A stretch of DNA of 64,000 bases from contig NZ_LT896716.1 of assembly GCF_900187405.1 (NCBI RefSeq), forward strand, positions 2,546,001 through 2,610,000, read 5' to 3'. The first letter of the stretch is position 1; every line of letters begins with the position of its first letter. Under the pieces are notes generated by a model. The model was not told the origin of the DNA. It was given only the letters and a program-made list of their open reading frames with translations, and searched no databases. Positions 9,162 to 18,167 of the stretch are shown here, piece after piece. Origin of the DNA: Geobacter sp. DSM 9736. Lineage in GTDB: Bacteria; Desulfobacterota; Desulfuromonadia; Geobacterales; Geobacteraceae. The position numbers and the translations under genes were made by a program.

Positions 9162-9604
9162 CTAGAACCAAGGCCATGTCAGCGAGTGCTGAAAAGCAAC
9201 GGTGGCCCGGAAATCGGGAGACTCGTCACCAAACCCGGCGCCGGCGCCGACTGCGATCACGGTGAGCGGCGTGAGCTGCCGACGGAATCCCAACTCCACC
9301 ACGTTCGATTCCTTATCCTTCTCACGCTCGTTTTCACGGATGATGTCGATGACCATCATCGTATCCGGGTCGACGCGTCCGCTGAACCCGAAAATCGCCT
9401 TGTACATGTCGGCGCGTTCCAGCTCCTCTGCACGGCCACTGTTGTGGGTCCACGCCACGTTCAGATGCATCCGGTGGAGCCATGACGTCTTTACGAAGGG
9501 CATCTTCGAGGTGACGAGTTTGAGTGTAGTGTCAACTCCGCTGCTGTAGCGGCCCGAGGGAAAATCCGCATTGGCGGAGAGGGCAACGGCGTCATTACCA
9601 CATG
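9162..9604 (-). pseudogene. C-terminal remnant of an outer-membrane beta-barrel protein
   Basis: The frame from 9503 (first ATG) gives 113 aa, but protein-like sequence continues upstream in frame to about 9600 (NADFPSGRYSSGVDTTLKLVTSKM) without a start codon. Alternating hydrophobic/polar strands (LHRMHLNVAWTHN, VVELGFRRQLTPLTVIAVGAG, DFRATVAFQHSL) and a C-terminal Phe (WPWF) are typical of the last strands of an outer-membrane porin or transporter. The amino-terminal two thirds are missing. An ATG with a GGAGG in front of it exists at 9603 but is out of frame and stops after two codons. Confidence 0.5.
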
Positions 9605-9802
9605 AACCTCCTTTCCAGCGAAGTGGGCCTGTTCATGACCCTAGCAGACAACGGTATGGATGAGAAAACCGGTACATCCCGGAGGTGAGGGGCGAGCTTT
9701 GCTATAATCTTATCAAAAATTAATTCAACGGCCGCAACGCTGTCGCAACTCGATCCTCAGGACAAGCGGGGTGACTGAAGCAAATCCTGCCGGCCACACG
9801 AC

Positions 9803-10564
9803 ATGAACAACAGAGAAAACGGGACAGATCAACGGGAGAAGTCGGCCCTTCTCGATCAGCTTAGCAATCTGCTGGAAGGACCGGTCACAGCTCTCGGCTT
9901 CATGTGGCTGATGCTCATGGTGATCGAGCTGGTGTTCGGCCTCACCTACGGCCTGGAGATCCTGGTCTACGCCATCTGGGGGGTCTTCCTCATCGACTTC
10001 CTGCTGCGCCTCTACCTGGCTCCACGGAAGGCACTTTTTCTCCGGCAGAATGTCATCACCGCGGTTTCATTGATCGTTCCCGCCCTCCGGCTCCTGAGAA
10101 TATTCCGTTTCGCCATTCTGCTGCGCCTTATCAGGAGTACCCGCGGGTTGCGGCTGCTGAAGGTCGTCGGCACCTTCAATCGTACCCTTCTCGGCATCAG
10201 AAGGCGCCTCGCCCACCGCGGCATCGGATATGTGCTCGTGATGAGCCTGGCGGTGGCCCTTTTGGGAGCGGCGGCAATGTATGCGTTCGAGCGGGAAGGT
10301 CCTGCGCGGAAGGGCTTTGCCGATTACGGTGATGCGTTGTGGTGGGCGGCGATGGTGATGACGACGATGGGTTCTGAGTTCTGGCCCCGCACGGCGGAGG
10401 GGCGCCTGATATGCCTTTTCCTCGCGCTCTATGCTTTTGCCGTCTTCGGCTACACGACAGCCACGATCGCCTCATTCATCCTCGGACCGCGGAGCGATAA
10501 CAAATCAGGTGACAAGCGACCCTACAAACGGATAAGGAGCCGAAGCAGGAGAACTAAAGCGTAA
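9803..10564 (+). CDS. Voltage-gated-like ion channel with atypical filter
   Basis: A 253-aa protein of the bacterial ion-transport (6-TM) family. Hydrophobic segments occur at about 32-55 and 58-75, and an S4-like helix has spaced arginines (RLLRIFRFAILLRLIRSTRG, about 95-115). S5 is at about 148-167, followed by the pore helix DALWWAAMVMTTMGSEFWP and S6 (LFLALYAFAVFGYTTATIASFI). The filter reads TTMGSEF where potassium channels have T-V-G-Y-G, so ion preference cannot be assumed. The basic tail (KRPYKRIRSRSRRTKA) is cytoplasmic. A TATAAT box at about 9711 may be its promoter. Confidence 0.82.
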   Translation: MNNRENGTDQREKSALLDQLSNLLEGPVTALGFMWLMLMVIELVFGLTYGLEILVYAIWGVFLIDFLLRLYLAPRKALFLRQNVITAVSLIVPALRLLRIFRFAILLRLIRSTRGLRLLKVVGTFNRTLLGIRRRLAHRGIGYVLVMSLAVALLGAAAMYAFEREGPARKGFADYGDALWWAAMVMTTMGSEFWPRTAEGRLICLFLALYAFAVFGYTTATIASFILGPRSDNKSGDKRPYKRIRSRSRRTKA

Positions 10565-10876
10565 GGTTGATGAGGCTTAGAAGCCATCGGCAAGTAAGCC
10601 GCGCGGTTCGGTCCCTCCGGTGAACGTTTCCGGAGACCGACCAAATACTAAAGCGAGTCGCAGCCCTTCGTGCGGCCGGTCGAGAACCCTCGCTTACCGT
10701 CCCGCTGGCTCAAACATGCTGTTACCGTGCAGACGCTCAAGCTTCTTCCCACTATTCCCAATAGTGGTGGAACCACAAGGATCCAAACCAGCCGGATTGA
10801 AAGCGACCGGGGGGGGTGTAGACTTTGTAACTGAGACCGGAAAAGACGGCTCGTCCGGGAAAGAAAGGAGAAGCGC
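10565..10876. other. Intergenic region without a recognisable gene
   Basis: About 310 bases between the channel gene and the next exported protein. I see a small hairpin (CACTATT/AATAGTG around 10750-10766) and a run of eight G at about 10810, but no convincing ORF or promoter. Short open frames here show no signal peptide, motif or ribosome site. Confidence 0.4.
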
Positions 10877-11416
10877 ATGAAACGAATATCAGGAATGCTC
10901 ATAACGGGAGCTATGCTCATCACATGCGCCGGCGCAGGTGCAGCCTTCGGCCAGCCAGGGGGCAAGGGGATGGGGAGGCAGGGGGGAATGAAGGACGGTA
11001 TGATGCAGCAGATGTTGAACGAGCCTCATCCGAAGCTGGCCATGGCCTACAAGAGAAACCTGGTGAATTTCGCCGGCACCCTCAAAGCCCACATCGCCAA
11101 GACCGGAAAGGTGGACAGGCAGTTCGCGGAATCTGCGGTGGAGGAGATGAAACGTAGCCTCGGCCAGATGAAGACCCATCACGACGAGCACATGAAGACG
11201 ATGTCTGACCAGATGAAACAGCAGATGGGCGAGAAGATGAAGATGATGGACGATCGTATCGCAACGCTCCAGCAGCATCTGGACACACTCGAAAAAGAAG
11301 TGAAGGCCGAGGCGCCGGACCCGAAAAAGGTGACGGCAGAGGTCGATCAGATCCTCAAGCAGTGCGACATGATGAAGATGGATAAAAAGTCCCAGAGGAA
11401 GAGCCGGACGAGGTAA
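10877..11416 (+). CDS. Exported Met/His-rich helical protein, function unknown
   Basis: A 179-aa protein with an N-terminal signal peptide (residues 1-25, cut near AFG-QP), a Gly/Met-rich linker (GGKGMGRQGGMKDGMMQQM) and a long charged helical body with many Met and His (MKTHHDEHMKTMSDQMKQQMGEKMKMMDD). The composition suggests a periplasmic metal-binding or chaperone protein of the Spy type, but no diagnostic motif is present. An AAAGGAG site lies 10 bases before the ATG. The lysine/arginine-rich C-terminus (KKSQRKSRTR) is unusual. Confidence 0.6.
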   Translation: MKRISGMLITGAMLITCAGAGAAFGQPGGKGMGRQGGMKDGMMQQMLNEPHPKLAMAYKRNLVNFAGTLKAHIAKTGKVDRQFAESAVEEMKRSLGQMKTHHDEHMKTMSDQMKQQMGEKMKMMDDRIATLQQHLDTLEKEVKAEAPDPKKVTAEVDQILKQCDMMKMDKKSQRKSRTR

Positions 11417-11496
11417 ACAGGAAGCGCTTTCGGAAGCCCCCGTTTCCCGGGGGCGCTCCGAGGGCCCCCCGGAACATGTGACGGAAGGAGGTTGCG

Positions 11497-12045
11497 GTGA
11501 ATGTTTTACGCCTGAAGTCATGGTCCCCTTATCTGGTAGGCGCTGCGATAGGCGTTCTGAGCTGGTTCGCCTTTGCCAGTGCCGACAGGCAGATCGGCAT
11601 CACCACTGCTTTCGAATACAGTGCTGCCCTTGTCCAAAAAGCCGCCGCACCGCAGATTGCCGAGCAGAACACCTATTATGCAGAGAAAGCGAATGAGAAC
11701 AAATCACCGAAGATCGACTGGGAATGGATGCTGGTCGTCGGCGTATTCATAGGCGCCTTCGTGAGCTCAAAGCTCTCGGGGGATCGCCCGGGGGAAAAGG
11801 TACCACAGCTCTGGCGCTGGAGATTCGGTGCAAATCCCGCTGCACGTTATACCGGAGCATTCGCGGGGGGACTCATCATGATGTTCGGCGCACGGGTTGC
11901 GCAGGGATGCACCAGCGGCCATGCCATAAGCGGCTTCCTTCAACTGGCGCTGTCCAGCTGGATCTTCGCGCCGGTGATGTTTACGGCGGCGGTTGCAACG
12001 GCCTTCCTGCTGTACGGAAGGGAGGGGCGGAATCATGTTGGATGA
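11497..12045 (+). CDS. YeeE/YedE family inner-membrane protein, half 1 (thiosulfate/sulfur uptake type)
   Basis: A 182-aa membrane protein starting at GTG 11497, with GGAGG at 11487-11491. It contains the family signature GARVAQGCTSGHAISG (about residues 129-144) with the conserved Cys that in the TsuA/YeeE family relays thiosulfate or another sulfur species through the pore. In many bacteria the transporter is split in two adjacent half-proteins, as here with the next gene, which overlaps by 11 bases. The segment at 40-65 before the second helix is an extra periplasmic loop. The substrate is inferred. Confidence 0.85.
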   Translation: MNVLRLKSWSPYLVGAAIGVLSWFAFASADRQIGITTAFEYSAALVQKAAAPQIAEQNTYYAEKANENKSPKIDWEWMLVVGVFIGAFVSSKLSGDRPGEKVPQLWRWRFGANPAARYTGAFAGGLIMMFGARVAQGCTSGHAISGFLQLALSSWIFAPVMFTAAVATAFLLYGREGRNHVG

Positions 12046-12592
12046 TCCTGCAAAACTTTTACTCGGACTTCTCACCGGGATTGTCTTCGGGTTCCTCCTG
12101 CAAAAGGGACAGGTCGCCAAGTTCCATGTGATACTCGGCCAGCTGCTGCTGAAGGATTGGACGGTTGTAAAAATCATGGGGACGGCGGTTGCCGTCGGCA
12201 CGATCGGTGTGAACATCCTTGTCGCGACGGGACTGGCATCGCTACACATCCAGACTGCTTCCGTCGGGCGGGTCGTGGGAGGCGGGATTCTTTTCGGAAT
12301 AGGAATGGCGATTTTCGGGCTCTGTCCCGGCACGAGCGTAGCGGCAAGCGGTGAAGGGCACAGGGACGCCATGGTGGGGGTGCTCGGGATGCTCTGCGGC
12401 GCAGCGCTGTACGTGGCTCTGTTTCCGTGGCTCCAGCCCCTTTTCAAGGCGCTGCCCGACTACGGCAAGGTCACGCTGCCGCAGGCCACCGGAACAACCA
12501 CCTCGCTCTGGGCAGGAGGGGTCGCTCTGATTTTCGCCACGGGGCTTATCCTGCTCCGGGTCCGGGGCTCGCAGCTACATCCGAAACGGTAA
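12035..12592 (+). CDS. YeeE/YedE family inner-membrane protein, half 2
   Basis: A 185-aa membrane protein starting at ATG 12035 (GGGAGGGG upstream), overlapping half 1. It carries the second signature GMAIFGLCPGTSVAASGEGHRDAMVG with its own conserved Cys. Together with the upstream half it should form a complete YeeE-like pore. The overlap implies translational coupling. There is no sulfurtransferase or TusA partner next to it in this window. Confidence 0.85.
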   Translation: MLDDPAKLLLGLLTGIVFGFLLQKGQVAKFHVILGQLLLKDWTVVKIMGTAVAVGTIGVNILVATGLASLHIQTASVGRVVGGGILFGIGMAIFGLCPGTSVAASGEGHRDAMVGVLGMLCGAALYVALFPWLQPLFKALPDYGKVTLPQATGTTTSLWAGGVALIFATGLILLRVRGSQLHPKR

Positions 12593-12763
12593 CTGTGCCT
12601 CATGGATCGTGGGTGGACCATAGTGTCCGTCTGCTTTTGCCCGAAGGGGTGCCGGGCCATCTCCGAAAACCTCCCCTGCGGCTGCCATCCCCGCATCGAG
12701 TGCCGCTTCTCAAGTTCGTGCTACACTTTCAGGAGAAGCGGCAAATCAGAAAGGAGACGCCTC

Positions 12764-13306
12764 ATGGACACTGCAACATCGCGAGTAGACGGAAAGATGC
12801 TCATCACCGCTGCGGCTGCCGGTCTCCTTGCATCCGCCATCACAGGCCTGGCCGACAGGCTACTGGATCGCCTGGTGAGCGAAGAGCAGAAAAAACGTGA
12901 CCGGCAGGTAAGAAAAGGAACGGCTCACGCCGTCGCAGGGCCATATTTTGCCGAGAAAATAGCGGGACACGAACTTACTGAAACGGGACAGAAACGGGCA
13001 CGCGCAGCTTTCAGCATTACCTATTCCCTCGTCTGGGGGACGATCTACACACTTCTCAGAAAAAAATACCCGCAGCTTGCAAGGGGAGCCGGCCTTCCCT
13101 TCGCCCTTCCCTTCTTCTTTGCCTGCGACGGATTACTGGCGCCCCTGCTGGGGGTTTCGCCGAGCCTGAAGAAGGTGCCGTGGCAGCCGAAGGCGAAGGA
13201 GATGGTTAACCACCTCGCCTGGACGGCGGCGGCCGAGATGGTGCTTCGGGGGACGGGAAGAGGGACTCAGCGCACATGGCCTGCAGGTCAGCCGGGAAGG
13301 GCATAG
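12764..13306 (+). CDS. YagU/DUF1440-like membrane protein
   Basis: Start chosen at ATG 12764 with AAAGGAGACG upstream. The 180-aa product has a first hydrophobic segment with LITAAAAGLLASAITGLADRLLDR, then PYFAEKIAGHELTETGQKRARAAFSITYSLVWGTIY and GLPFALPFFFACDGLLAPLLGV, resembling the DUF1440/YagU inner-membrane family. The function is not established in general. The C-terminus is hydrophilic. It stands alone between the sulfur-transport pair and the hydroxylase-like gene. Confidence 0.6.
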   Translation: MDTATSRVDGKMLITAAAAGLLASAITGLADRLLDRLVSEEQKKRDRQVRKGTAHAVAGPYFAEKIAGHELTETGQKRARAAFSITYSLVWGTIYTLLRKKYPQLARGAGLPFALPFFFACDGLLAPLLGVSPSLKKVPWQPKAKEMVNHLAWTAAAEMVLRGTGRGTQRTWPAGQPGRA

Positions 13307-13379
13307 AAAGGGTGAGCAGCGGGGAGACAGGGATGGCCAGAAGCGCAACCTGTGTCCAATACCTGCAAAGGGGGCTGTA

Positions 13380-14384
13380 ATGGCACGATCACGAGAAATA
13401 ATGTACCGGGAACTTCCCTCATGGCTCAATGCAGTCCTGGTCTTCGGGACCCTTGCAACGGTGGTGTTCTTCGAAATGAAGCGCCCGCTGCGCAAGTCGA
13501 GGCAAAGCAAGGCTTCCCGCGACACCAGGAATGTTTTCATGTCGCTCACGACGGCAGCGACCATAGCACTCACGGAAAAACCGGTTACCGCCCCACTCTC
13601 CCGGATGGTGGAGCGGCACGGCATCGGCCTGCTGAAGCTCCGCCGGCTGCCGGTGTGGGCCGACCTGCTCCTTTCCGTGGTACTCCTCGATTACACGCTC
13701 TACATCTGGCACTACCTTACCCACAAGGTGCCCTTTCTCTGGCGCTTCCACCTCGCCCACCACGTGGACCTGGATCTGGACGCCTCGACGGCGCTTCGGT
13801 TCCACGCGGGAGAGATGCTCCTTTCCGTGCCGTGGCGCACAGCTCAGGTGGCAGTTATCGGCGTTTCGCCCCTCGGTCTGGCGCTGTGGCAGACGCTGAC
13901 CCTAATGGAGATCATGTTCCACCATTCCAACACCCGGCTGCCCTTCGACGTTGAGCGCCGATTGTGCAGGGTGATCGTAACCCCTCGGATGCACGGGATT
14001 CATCACTCCATCGTCCAGGATGAAACGGATTCAAACTGGTCCACCATTTTCAGCTGGCCCGACTATCTCCACCGCACCATCCGGCTGAACGTCCCCCAGG
14101 ACAGGATCACCATCGGAGTGGCGGCTTATCAGAACCCTGAAGAACTCACTACCGGGAAGATCCTCAAGCTGCCGTTCGTCGTGGACCGGCCCAGCTGGCA
14201 CATGGTGGACGACGGCAAGCCGCAGCGCGAGCCGTTACCGGGCCCGGTGACCTCACTGGCAGAAGAAACCGGACCGAAGGTGCCCGCAGCTCCTTCGGAA
14301 GAGGATATCACAGGGCTGCCGTTGCACGAATTCTGGCAGGGGCTCAGAAGGAGGTGGAGCGCTTCCATCACCGGAAGAGCGTGA
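13380..14384 (+). CDS. Fatty acid hydroxylase / sterol desaturase superfamily protein
   Basis: Integral membrane diiron enzyme family: the histidine clusters are present in order as H-x3-H (WHYLTHK), H-x2-HH (HLAHHVD), FHHSN and H-x2-HH (MHGIHHS), which bind the two irons. At 334 aa it is slightly longer than many members, with a Pro/Glu-rich tail of about 90 residues outside the conserved core. Three or four membrane segments are visible (17-37, 84-110, 150-185). The substrate (a lipid) is unknown. It is followed by the copper ATPase on the same strand, 41 bases away. Confidence 0.8.
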   Translation: MARSREIMYRELPSWLNAVLVFGTLATVVFFEMKRPLRKSRQSKASRDTRNVFMSLTTAATIALTEKPVTAPLSRMVERHGIGLLKLRRLPVWADLLLSVVLLDYTLYIWHYLTHKVPFLWRFHLAHHVDLDLDASTALRFHAGEMLLSVPWRTAQVAVIGVSPLGLALWQTLTLMEIMFHHSNTRLPFDVERRLCRVIVTPRMHGIHHSIVQDETDSNWSTIFSWPDYLHRTIRLNVPQDRITIGVAAYQNPEELTTGKILKLPFVVDRPSWHMVDDGKPQREPLPGPVTSLAEETGPKVPAAPSEEDITGLPLHEFWQGLRRRWSASITGRA

Positions 14385-14425
14385 CGTAAAGACGCTTCGC
14401 CTCGGGTAGCTGACTGCCGGGAGCT

Positions 14426-16873
14426 GTGCACGGAATGCTCATGGATCAGGACAAGACAATCGCCCCCTCGGGGATGGACACGGCAAAGGACCCGGTCTGC
14501 GGAATGGACGTCTCACCTGCCTCGGCAGCCGGCTCCGCGGAATATTCAGGGCACACCTGGTACTTTTGCAGCGCCCGTTGTGTCGAGAAGTTCCGTGTCT
14601 CCCCCGAAACGTACCTGAAAAAAGAAGCGCACAAGGACTCAATCTCTTCGGATACCGAATACACCTGCCCGATGCATCCCGACGTCCGGCAAACCGGCCC
14701 CGGCTCCTGCCCGAAGTGCGGCATGGCCCTCGAACCCACGACTCCAGCGCCTTCGCCCGGCGTCGAGTATACCTGCCCCATGCACCCCGAGATCATCCGC
14801 TCCGAGCCGGGCTCCTGCCCCATCTGTGGAATGGCGCTGGAGCCGCGGACGGTCACGGCGGGGGAAGAGCCGAACCCGGAGCTTTCGGACATGAGCCGCC
14901 GTTTCCGGATCGGCCTCCTGTTCGCCTTGCCGGTCTTCCTCATTGCCATGGGGGAGATGATGTTCGCCCGCTCACTCCACCCCGCTCTCTACGGGCGCCC
15001 TGCCGCTCTTGCGCAGCTCGTCCTGGCAACTCCGGTGGTGCTCTGGGGTGGGTGGCCTTTCTTAAGGCGCGGCTGGCAGTCCATCGTCAACAGAAGCCTC
15101 AACATGTTCACCCTCATTGCCATCGGCACCGGCACCGCCTACGTCTACAGCGTCGTCGCCACCCTCTTCCCCGGGATTTTCCCCGCCTCGTTTCGCGGCC
15201 ACGGCGGCCAGATCGCCGTCTATTTCGAAGCGGCGGCAGTCATCACCGTGCTCGTGCTCCTGGGCCAAGTCCTGGAGCTGCGGGCGCGCAGCCGAACCGG
15301 CAGCGCAATCAGAGCGCTGCTTCAGCTTGCGCCGGCGACGGCCCGAAGGCTTTCGGAAACCGGTGAAGAGGAGGTTCCCCTCGAACAGGTGCTGCCGGGG
15401 GACCGGCTGCGGGTACGCCCGGGAGAGAAGGTGCCTGTGGACGGTGTTGTGCGCGAAGGGCTGAGCTCGGTGGATGAATCGATGATAACCGGCGAACCCA
15501 TTCCGGTGGAGAAGCCACCGGGAAGCCGGGTCACCGGAGGGACGGTAAACGGCACCGGGAGCTTCATCATGGAAGCGGAGCGGGTTGGGAGCGATACCCT
15601 GCTCTCCCGGATCGTGCGGATGGTGGGGGAAGCACAGCGGAGCCGGGCGCCGATCCAGCGCCTGGCGGACCTCGTCTCCTCATGGTTCGTGCCGGCAGTG
15701 ATTGCAAGCGCAATCATCACCTTCATCGTCTGGAGCCTCGTCGGTCCCGAGCCATCCATGGCCTATGCACTCGTGAACGCGGTGGCGGTGCTCATCATCG
15801 CATGCCCGTGCGCCTTGGGGCTCGCCACCCCCATGTCCATCATGGTCGGAACGGGGCGCGGAGCGATAGCGGGGGTTCTGATAAGGAATGCGGAGGCGCT
15901 GGAAGTGCTCGAAAAGGTGGATACTCTGGTGGTGGACAAGACCGGCACCCTCACCGAGGGGAAACCCCGCCTCGTCACCGTGTCTACCGAACCCGAATTC
16001 GATGAACAGGAGGTTCTTCGCCTGGCGGGCAGTCTCGAACGGGGGAGTGAGCACCCCCTTGCAGCGGCCATAGTAAAAGGCGCCGAAGAGAGAGGCATGG
16101 CACTGGCCGAGGCACGGGAATTCGAGACGCTTCCCGGCAAGGGGGTTATCGGGAGGGTCGAGGGGCGCTCCATACTTCTCGGGAACCGCCAGCTTTTCGC
16201 TGAAAAGGGAATCCCTCCGGGTTCTCTCCCGGAGCGGGCTGAGGCCCTTCGCCGGGAAGGACAGACAGTAATGCTCGTGGCGATGGACGGCAGCCCCGCC
16301 GGCATCATAGGCGTTGCCGACCCGGTAAAGCAAACGACGGGAGAGGCAATCCGCCTTCTCCACGATGAGGGGGTGAGGATCGTCATGCTTACCGGCGACA
16401 GCCGCGCCACCGCAGAGGCAGTGGCACGGAAGCTCGGCATCGACGAGGTTGTGGCGGAGGTGCTCCCCCACGAGAAGAGTGACGCGGTATCCCGCCTCCA
16501 GGAATCGGGGGGCACAGTCGCGATGGCGGGGGACGGGATCAACGACGCACCGGCTCTCGCCCGCGCGCACGTGGGGATCGCCATGGGAACGGGCGCCGAC
16601 GTCGCCATGGAGAGCGCAGGAATTACCCTCGTAAAGGGGGATCTGCGCGGCATCGCCCGAGCCCGCCGCTTGAGCCGGGCCACCATGAGGAACATCAGGC
16701 AGAACCTCTTTTTCGCCTTCATCTACAACGTGCTCGGCGTGCCCATTGCTGCGGGTGTCCTCTACCCGGCATTCGGGCTGCTGCTCAGCCCCATGATCGC
16801 CAGCGCGGCCATGACGTTCAGTTCGGTGTCGGTGATAGCGAACGCGCTGCGGCTTCGCAAGGTCGATCTGTAA
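14426..16873 (+). CDS. copA: Copper-exporting P1B-type ATPase with YHS and tandem heavy-metal-binding domains
   Basis: Drives Cu+ out of the cytoplasm using ATP. Order of parts: YHS domain (KDPVCGMDV ... SARCVEKF, about 18-60), two short zinc-ribbon-like metal-binding domains ([11 protein letters not shown] ... [10 protein letters not shown] and [11 protein letters not shown] ... [10 protein letters not shown]), eight membrane helices with the CPC metal site ([11 protein letters not shown]), phosphorylation site DKTGT, nucleotide-binding HP motif ([10 protein letters not shown]) and hinge [10 protein letters not shown]. No classical HMA domain is present; that architecture is common in Cu+ ATPases of this YHS/HMBD type. 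Start uncertain: GTG 14426 or ATG 14435 (both after GGGAG). 815 aa. Confidence 0.93.
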   Translation: MHGMLMDQDKTIAPSGMDTAKDPVCGMDVSPASAAGSAEYSGHTWYFCSARCVEKFRVSPETYLKKEAHKDSISSDTEYTCPMHPDVRQTGPGSCPKCGMALEPTTPAPSPGVEYTCPMHPEIIRSEPGSCPICGMALEPRTVTAGEEPNPELSDMSRRFRIGLLFALPVFLIAMGEMMFARSLHPALYGRPAALAQLVLATPVVLWGGWPFLRRGWQSIVNRSLNMFTLIAIGTGTAYVYSVVATLFPGIFPASFRGHGGQIAVYFEAAAVITVLVLLGQVLELRARSRTGSAIRALLQLAPATARRLSETGEEEVPLEQVLPGDRLRVRPGEKVPVDGVVREGLSSVDESMITGEPIPVEKPPGSRVTGGTVNGTGSFIMEAERVGSDTLLSRIVRMVGEAQRSRAPIQRLADLVSSWFVPAVIASAIITFIVWSLVGPEPSMAYALVNAVAVLIIACPCALGLATPMSIMVGTGRGAIAGVLIRNAEALEVLEKVDTLVVDKTGTLTEGKPRLVTVSTEPEFDEQEVLRLAGSLERGSEHPLAAAIVKGAEERGMALAEAREFETLPGKGVIGRVEGRSILLGNRQLFAEKGIPPGSLPERAEALRREGQTVMLVAMDGSPAGIIGVADPVKQTTGEAIRLLHDEGVRIVMLTGDSRATAEAVARKLGIDEVVAEVLPHEKSDAVSRLQESGGTVAMAGDGINDAPALARAHVGIAMGTGADVAMESAGITLVKGDLRGIARARRLSRATMRNIRQNLFFAFIYNVLGVPIAAGVLYPAFGLLLSPMIASAAMTFSSVSVIANALRLRKVDL

Positions 16874-16956
16874 GGTGAACCCGAAAGACGCAGGTTGTCA
16901 CAGACGGGCAGGTGCTTCATTGAATTTCTAAGGAATTTGGTGTAAAGTCCCTCCCG

Positions 16957-17298
16957 ATGAACGGCACGCGGCGAACCCCATGGAGCAAAAGACACGCGGG
17001 AAAGGTGGCTCTGGCAGTCTCCTTTTTCCTGGTATTCCTCGGGATGCGGGTCCCGGATATCACCAGGCCCCACTCGCCCAAGCCCCGCCCACGTGCCGTC
17101 ATAGAAAGCCCTGTCAAAGCCGGTCAGCCGGCAGGACAGAAGGCAAGCGCAACCTCCGTCTTTGAGGCCTGCCAGCCCCCCACGGCTCCCGGCCTCCCCC
17201 CGCTGTTCAGGACTTCATTCCTCTGCAAGCTAGAGAGCTTCAGCTCGATCCTCGTACAACAGCACGTTGCCCGCGCTCCTCCCTTAATCCCCGCGTAA
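16957..17298 (+). CDS. Small Pro-rich exported/membrane protein, hypothetical
   Basis: 113 aa beginning at ATG 16957; a basic N-terminus and one hydrophobic segment (residues 16-31) suggest export or anchoring. The rest is proline-rich (TRPHSPKPRPRAVIESP; QPPTAPGLPPLF), ending QQHVARAPPLIPA. In outline (short, one N-terminal helix, aromatic/proline tail) it resembles the hypothetical protein at 24161-24514 and small proteins often found beside copper genes, but no family motif is certain. The ribosome site is weak. It follows copA by 83 bases. Confidence 0.35.
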   Translation: MNGTRRTPWSKRHAGKVALAVSFFLVFLGMRVPDITRPHSPKPRPRAVIESPVKAGQPAGQKASATSVFEACQPPTAPGLPPLFRTSFLCKLESFSSILVQQHVARAPPLIPA

Positions 17299-17433
17299 TC
17301 CCCCAAAACCGATGATGCCTGCCCGGTTTGCGCCTCGCGGCGCGACCCCGGGGACACCTGCATCTTGCGTGTCCTGCAAGGCACACATGCATCCAACCAG
17401 CTATATATGAATAACTATCAAAGGGGAGAAGCT

Positions 17434-18015
17434 ATGAATAGGATATTCAGCAAATATTTTACTGTTGTCGCGCTTGGAGTACTTGTCGCCGGCGGCTGTG
17501 CCAGGAAGGACCTGGTGAAAAAGGAGGAACTCACTGCACCCGCAGCAACGGTACTAAATGCGGAAGCACCTGCCGGCACCGACTCCAGTGATCAAGCCGC
17601 CATCGAAGAGCAAGCGGTCAAGGAGACTCCTGTGGGTGGCAGACCGGCAGATAACGCAGGCAAGTCCCTGGCTCAGGAGCTCGCCCTGGAAAACATCTTC
17701 TTCGACTTCGATTCGTACCTTCTGTCGCCTGCCGCCCGTGATGCACTCACTCGGAATGCCCGCGAGATAAAAGGCAAGTCCGGCGTTAAATTCCGAATCG
17801 AAGGGCACTGCGACGAACGGGGCTCGGACGAGTACAATCTGGCCCTCGGTGAAAAGAGGGGAAAGGCCGCACTGGAATATCTGGTAACGTTGGGAGTTCC
17901 GGCGGAAAGGCTGTCGGTAATCAGCTACGGTAAAGAGAAACCTGCCGTCCCGGGGAGTGATGAAGCTTCGTGGGCGAAAAACCGGCGGGACGAATTCGTG
18001 GTAACGGCACAATAG
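17434..18015 (+). CDS. pal: Peptidoglycan-associated lipoprotein (Pal-like, OmpA C-terminal domain)
   Basis: Outer-membrane lipoprotein of 193 aa. Start ATG 17434 with AGGGGAG; lipobox VAGGC with Cys22. After a linker the OmpA-like peptidoglycan-binding domain (about 82-190) contains IFFDFDSYLLSPAARDAL, IEGHCDERGSDEYNLALGEKRG and the final RRDEF: the usual Pal signature, in which the Asp and Arg hold diaminopimelate. The tol genes are not adjacent in this window; the gene is followed by a TPR protein instead. This may be an additional Pal paralogue. Confidence 0.85.
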   Translation: MNRIFSKYFTVVALGVLVAGGCARKDLVKKEELTAPAATVLNAEAPAGTDSSDQAAIEEQAVKETPVGGRPADNAGKSLAQELALENIFFDFDSYLLSPAARDALTRNAREIKGKSGVKFRIEGHCDERGSDEYNLALGEKRGKAALEYLVTLGVPAERLSVISYGKEKPAVPGSDEASWAKNRRDEFVVTAQ

Positions 18016-18167
18016 CTGTTCAGGATAGTGCCGTAAGTTCCCTGTTGGACTTCTACGGTGGACATCGATGCCGGTGCTGCCGCAACAGGAACCGTTTCTG
18101 CTGCAGGATGAAACCTTTCCCTGCAACAATGCATGGAAAGGTCTCTATTCTGCGACCTGGAGATCAT

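Noticed and set aside
10620-10880. ORFs in the spacer before the exported Met/His-rich protein
   Set aside because: No protein features on either strand, and the ORFs overlap the start of the real gene.
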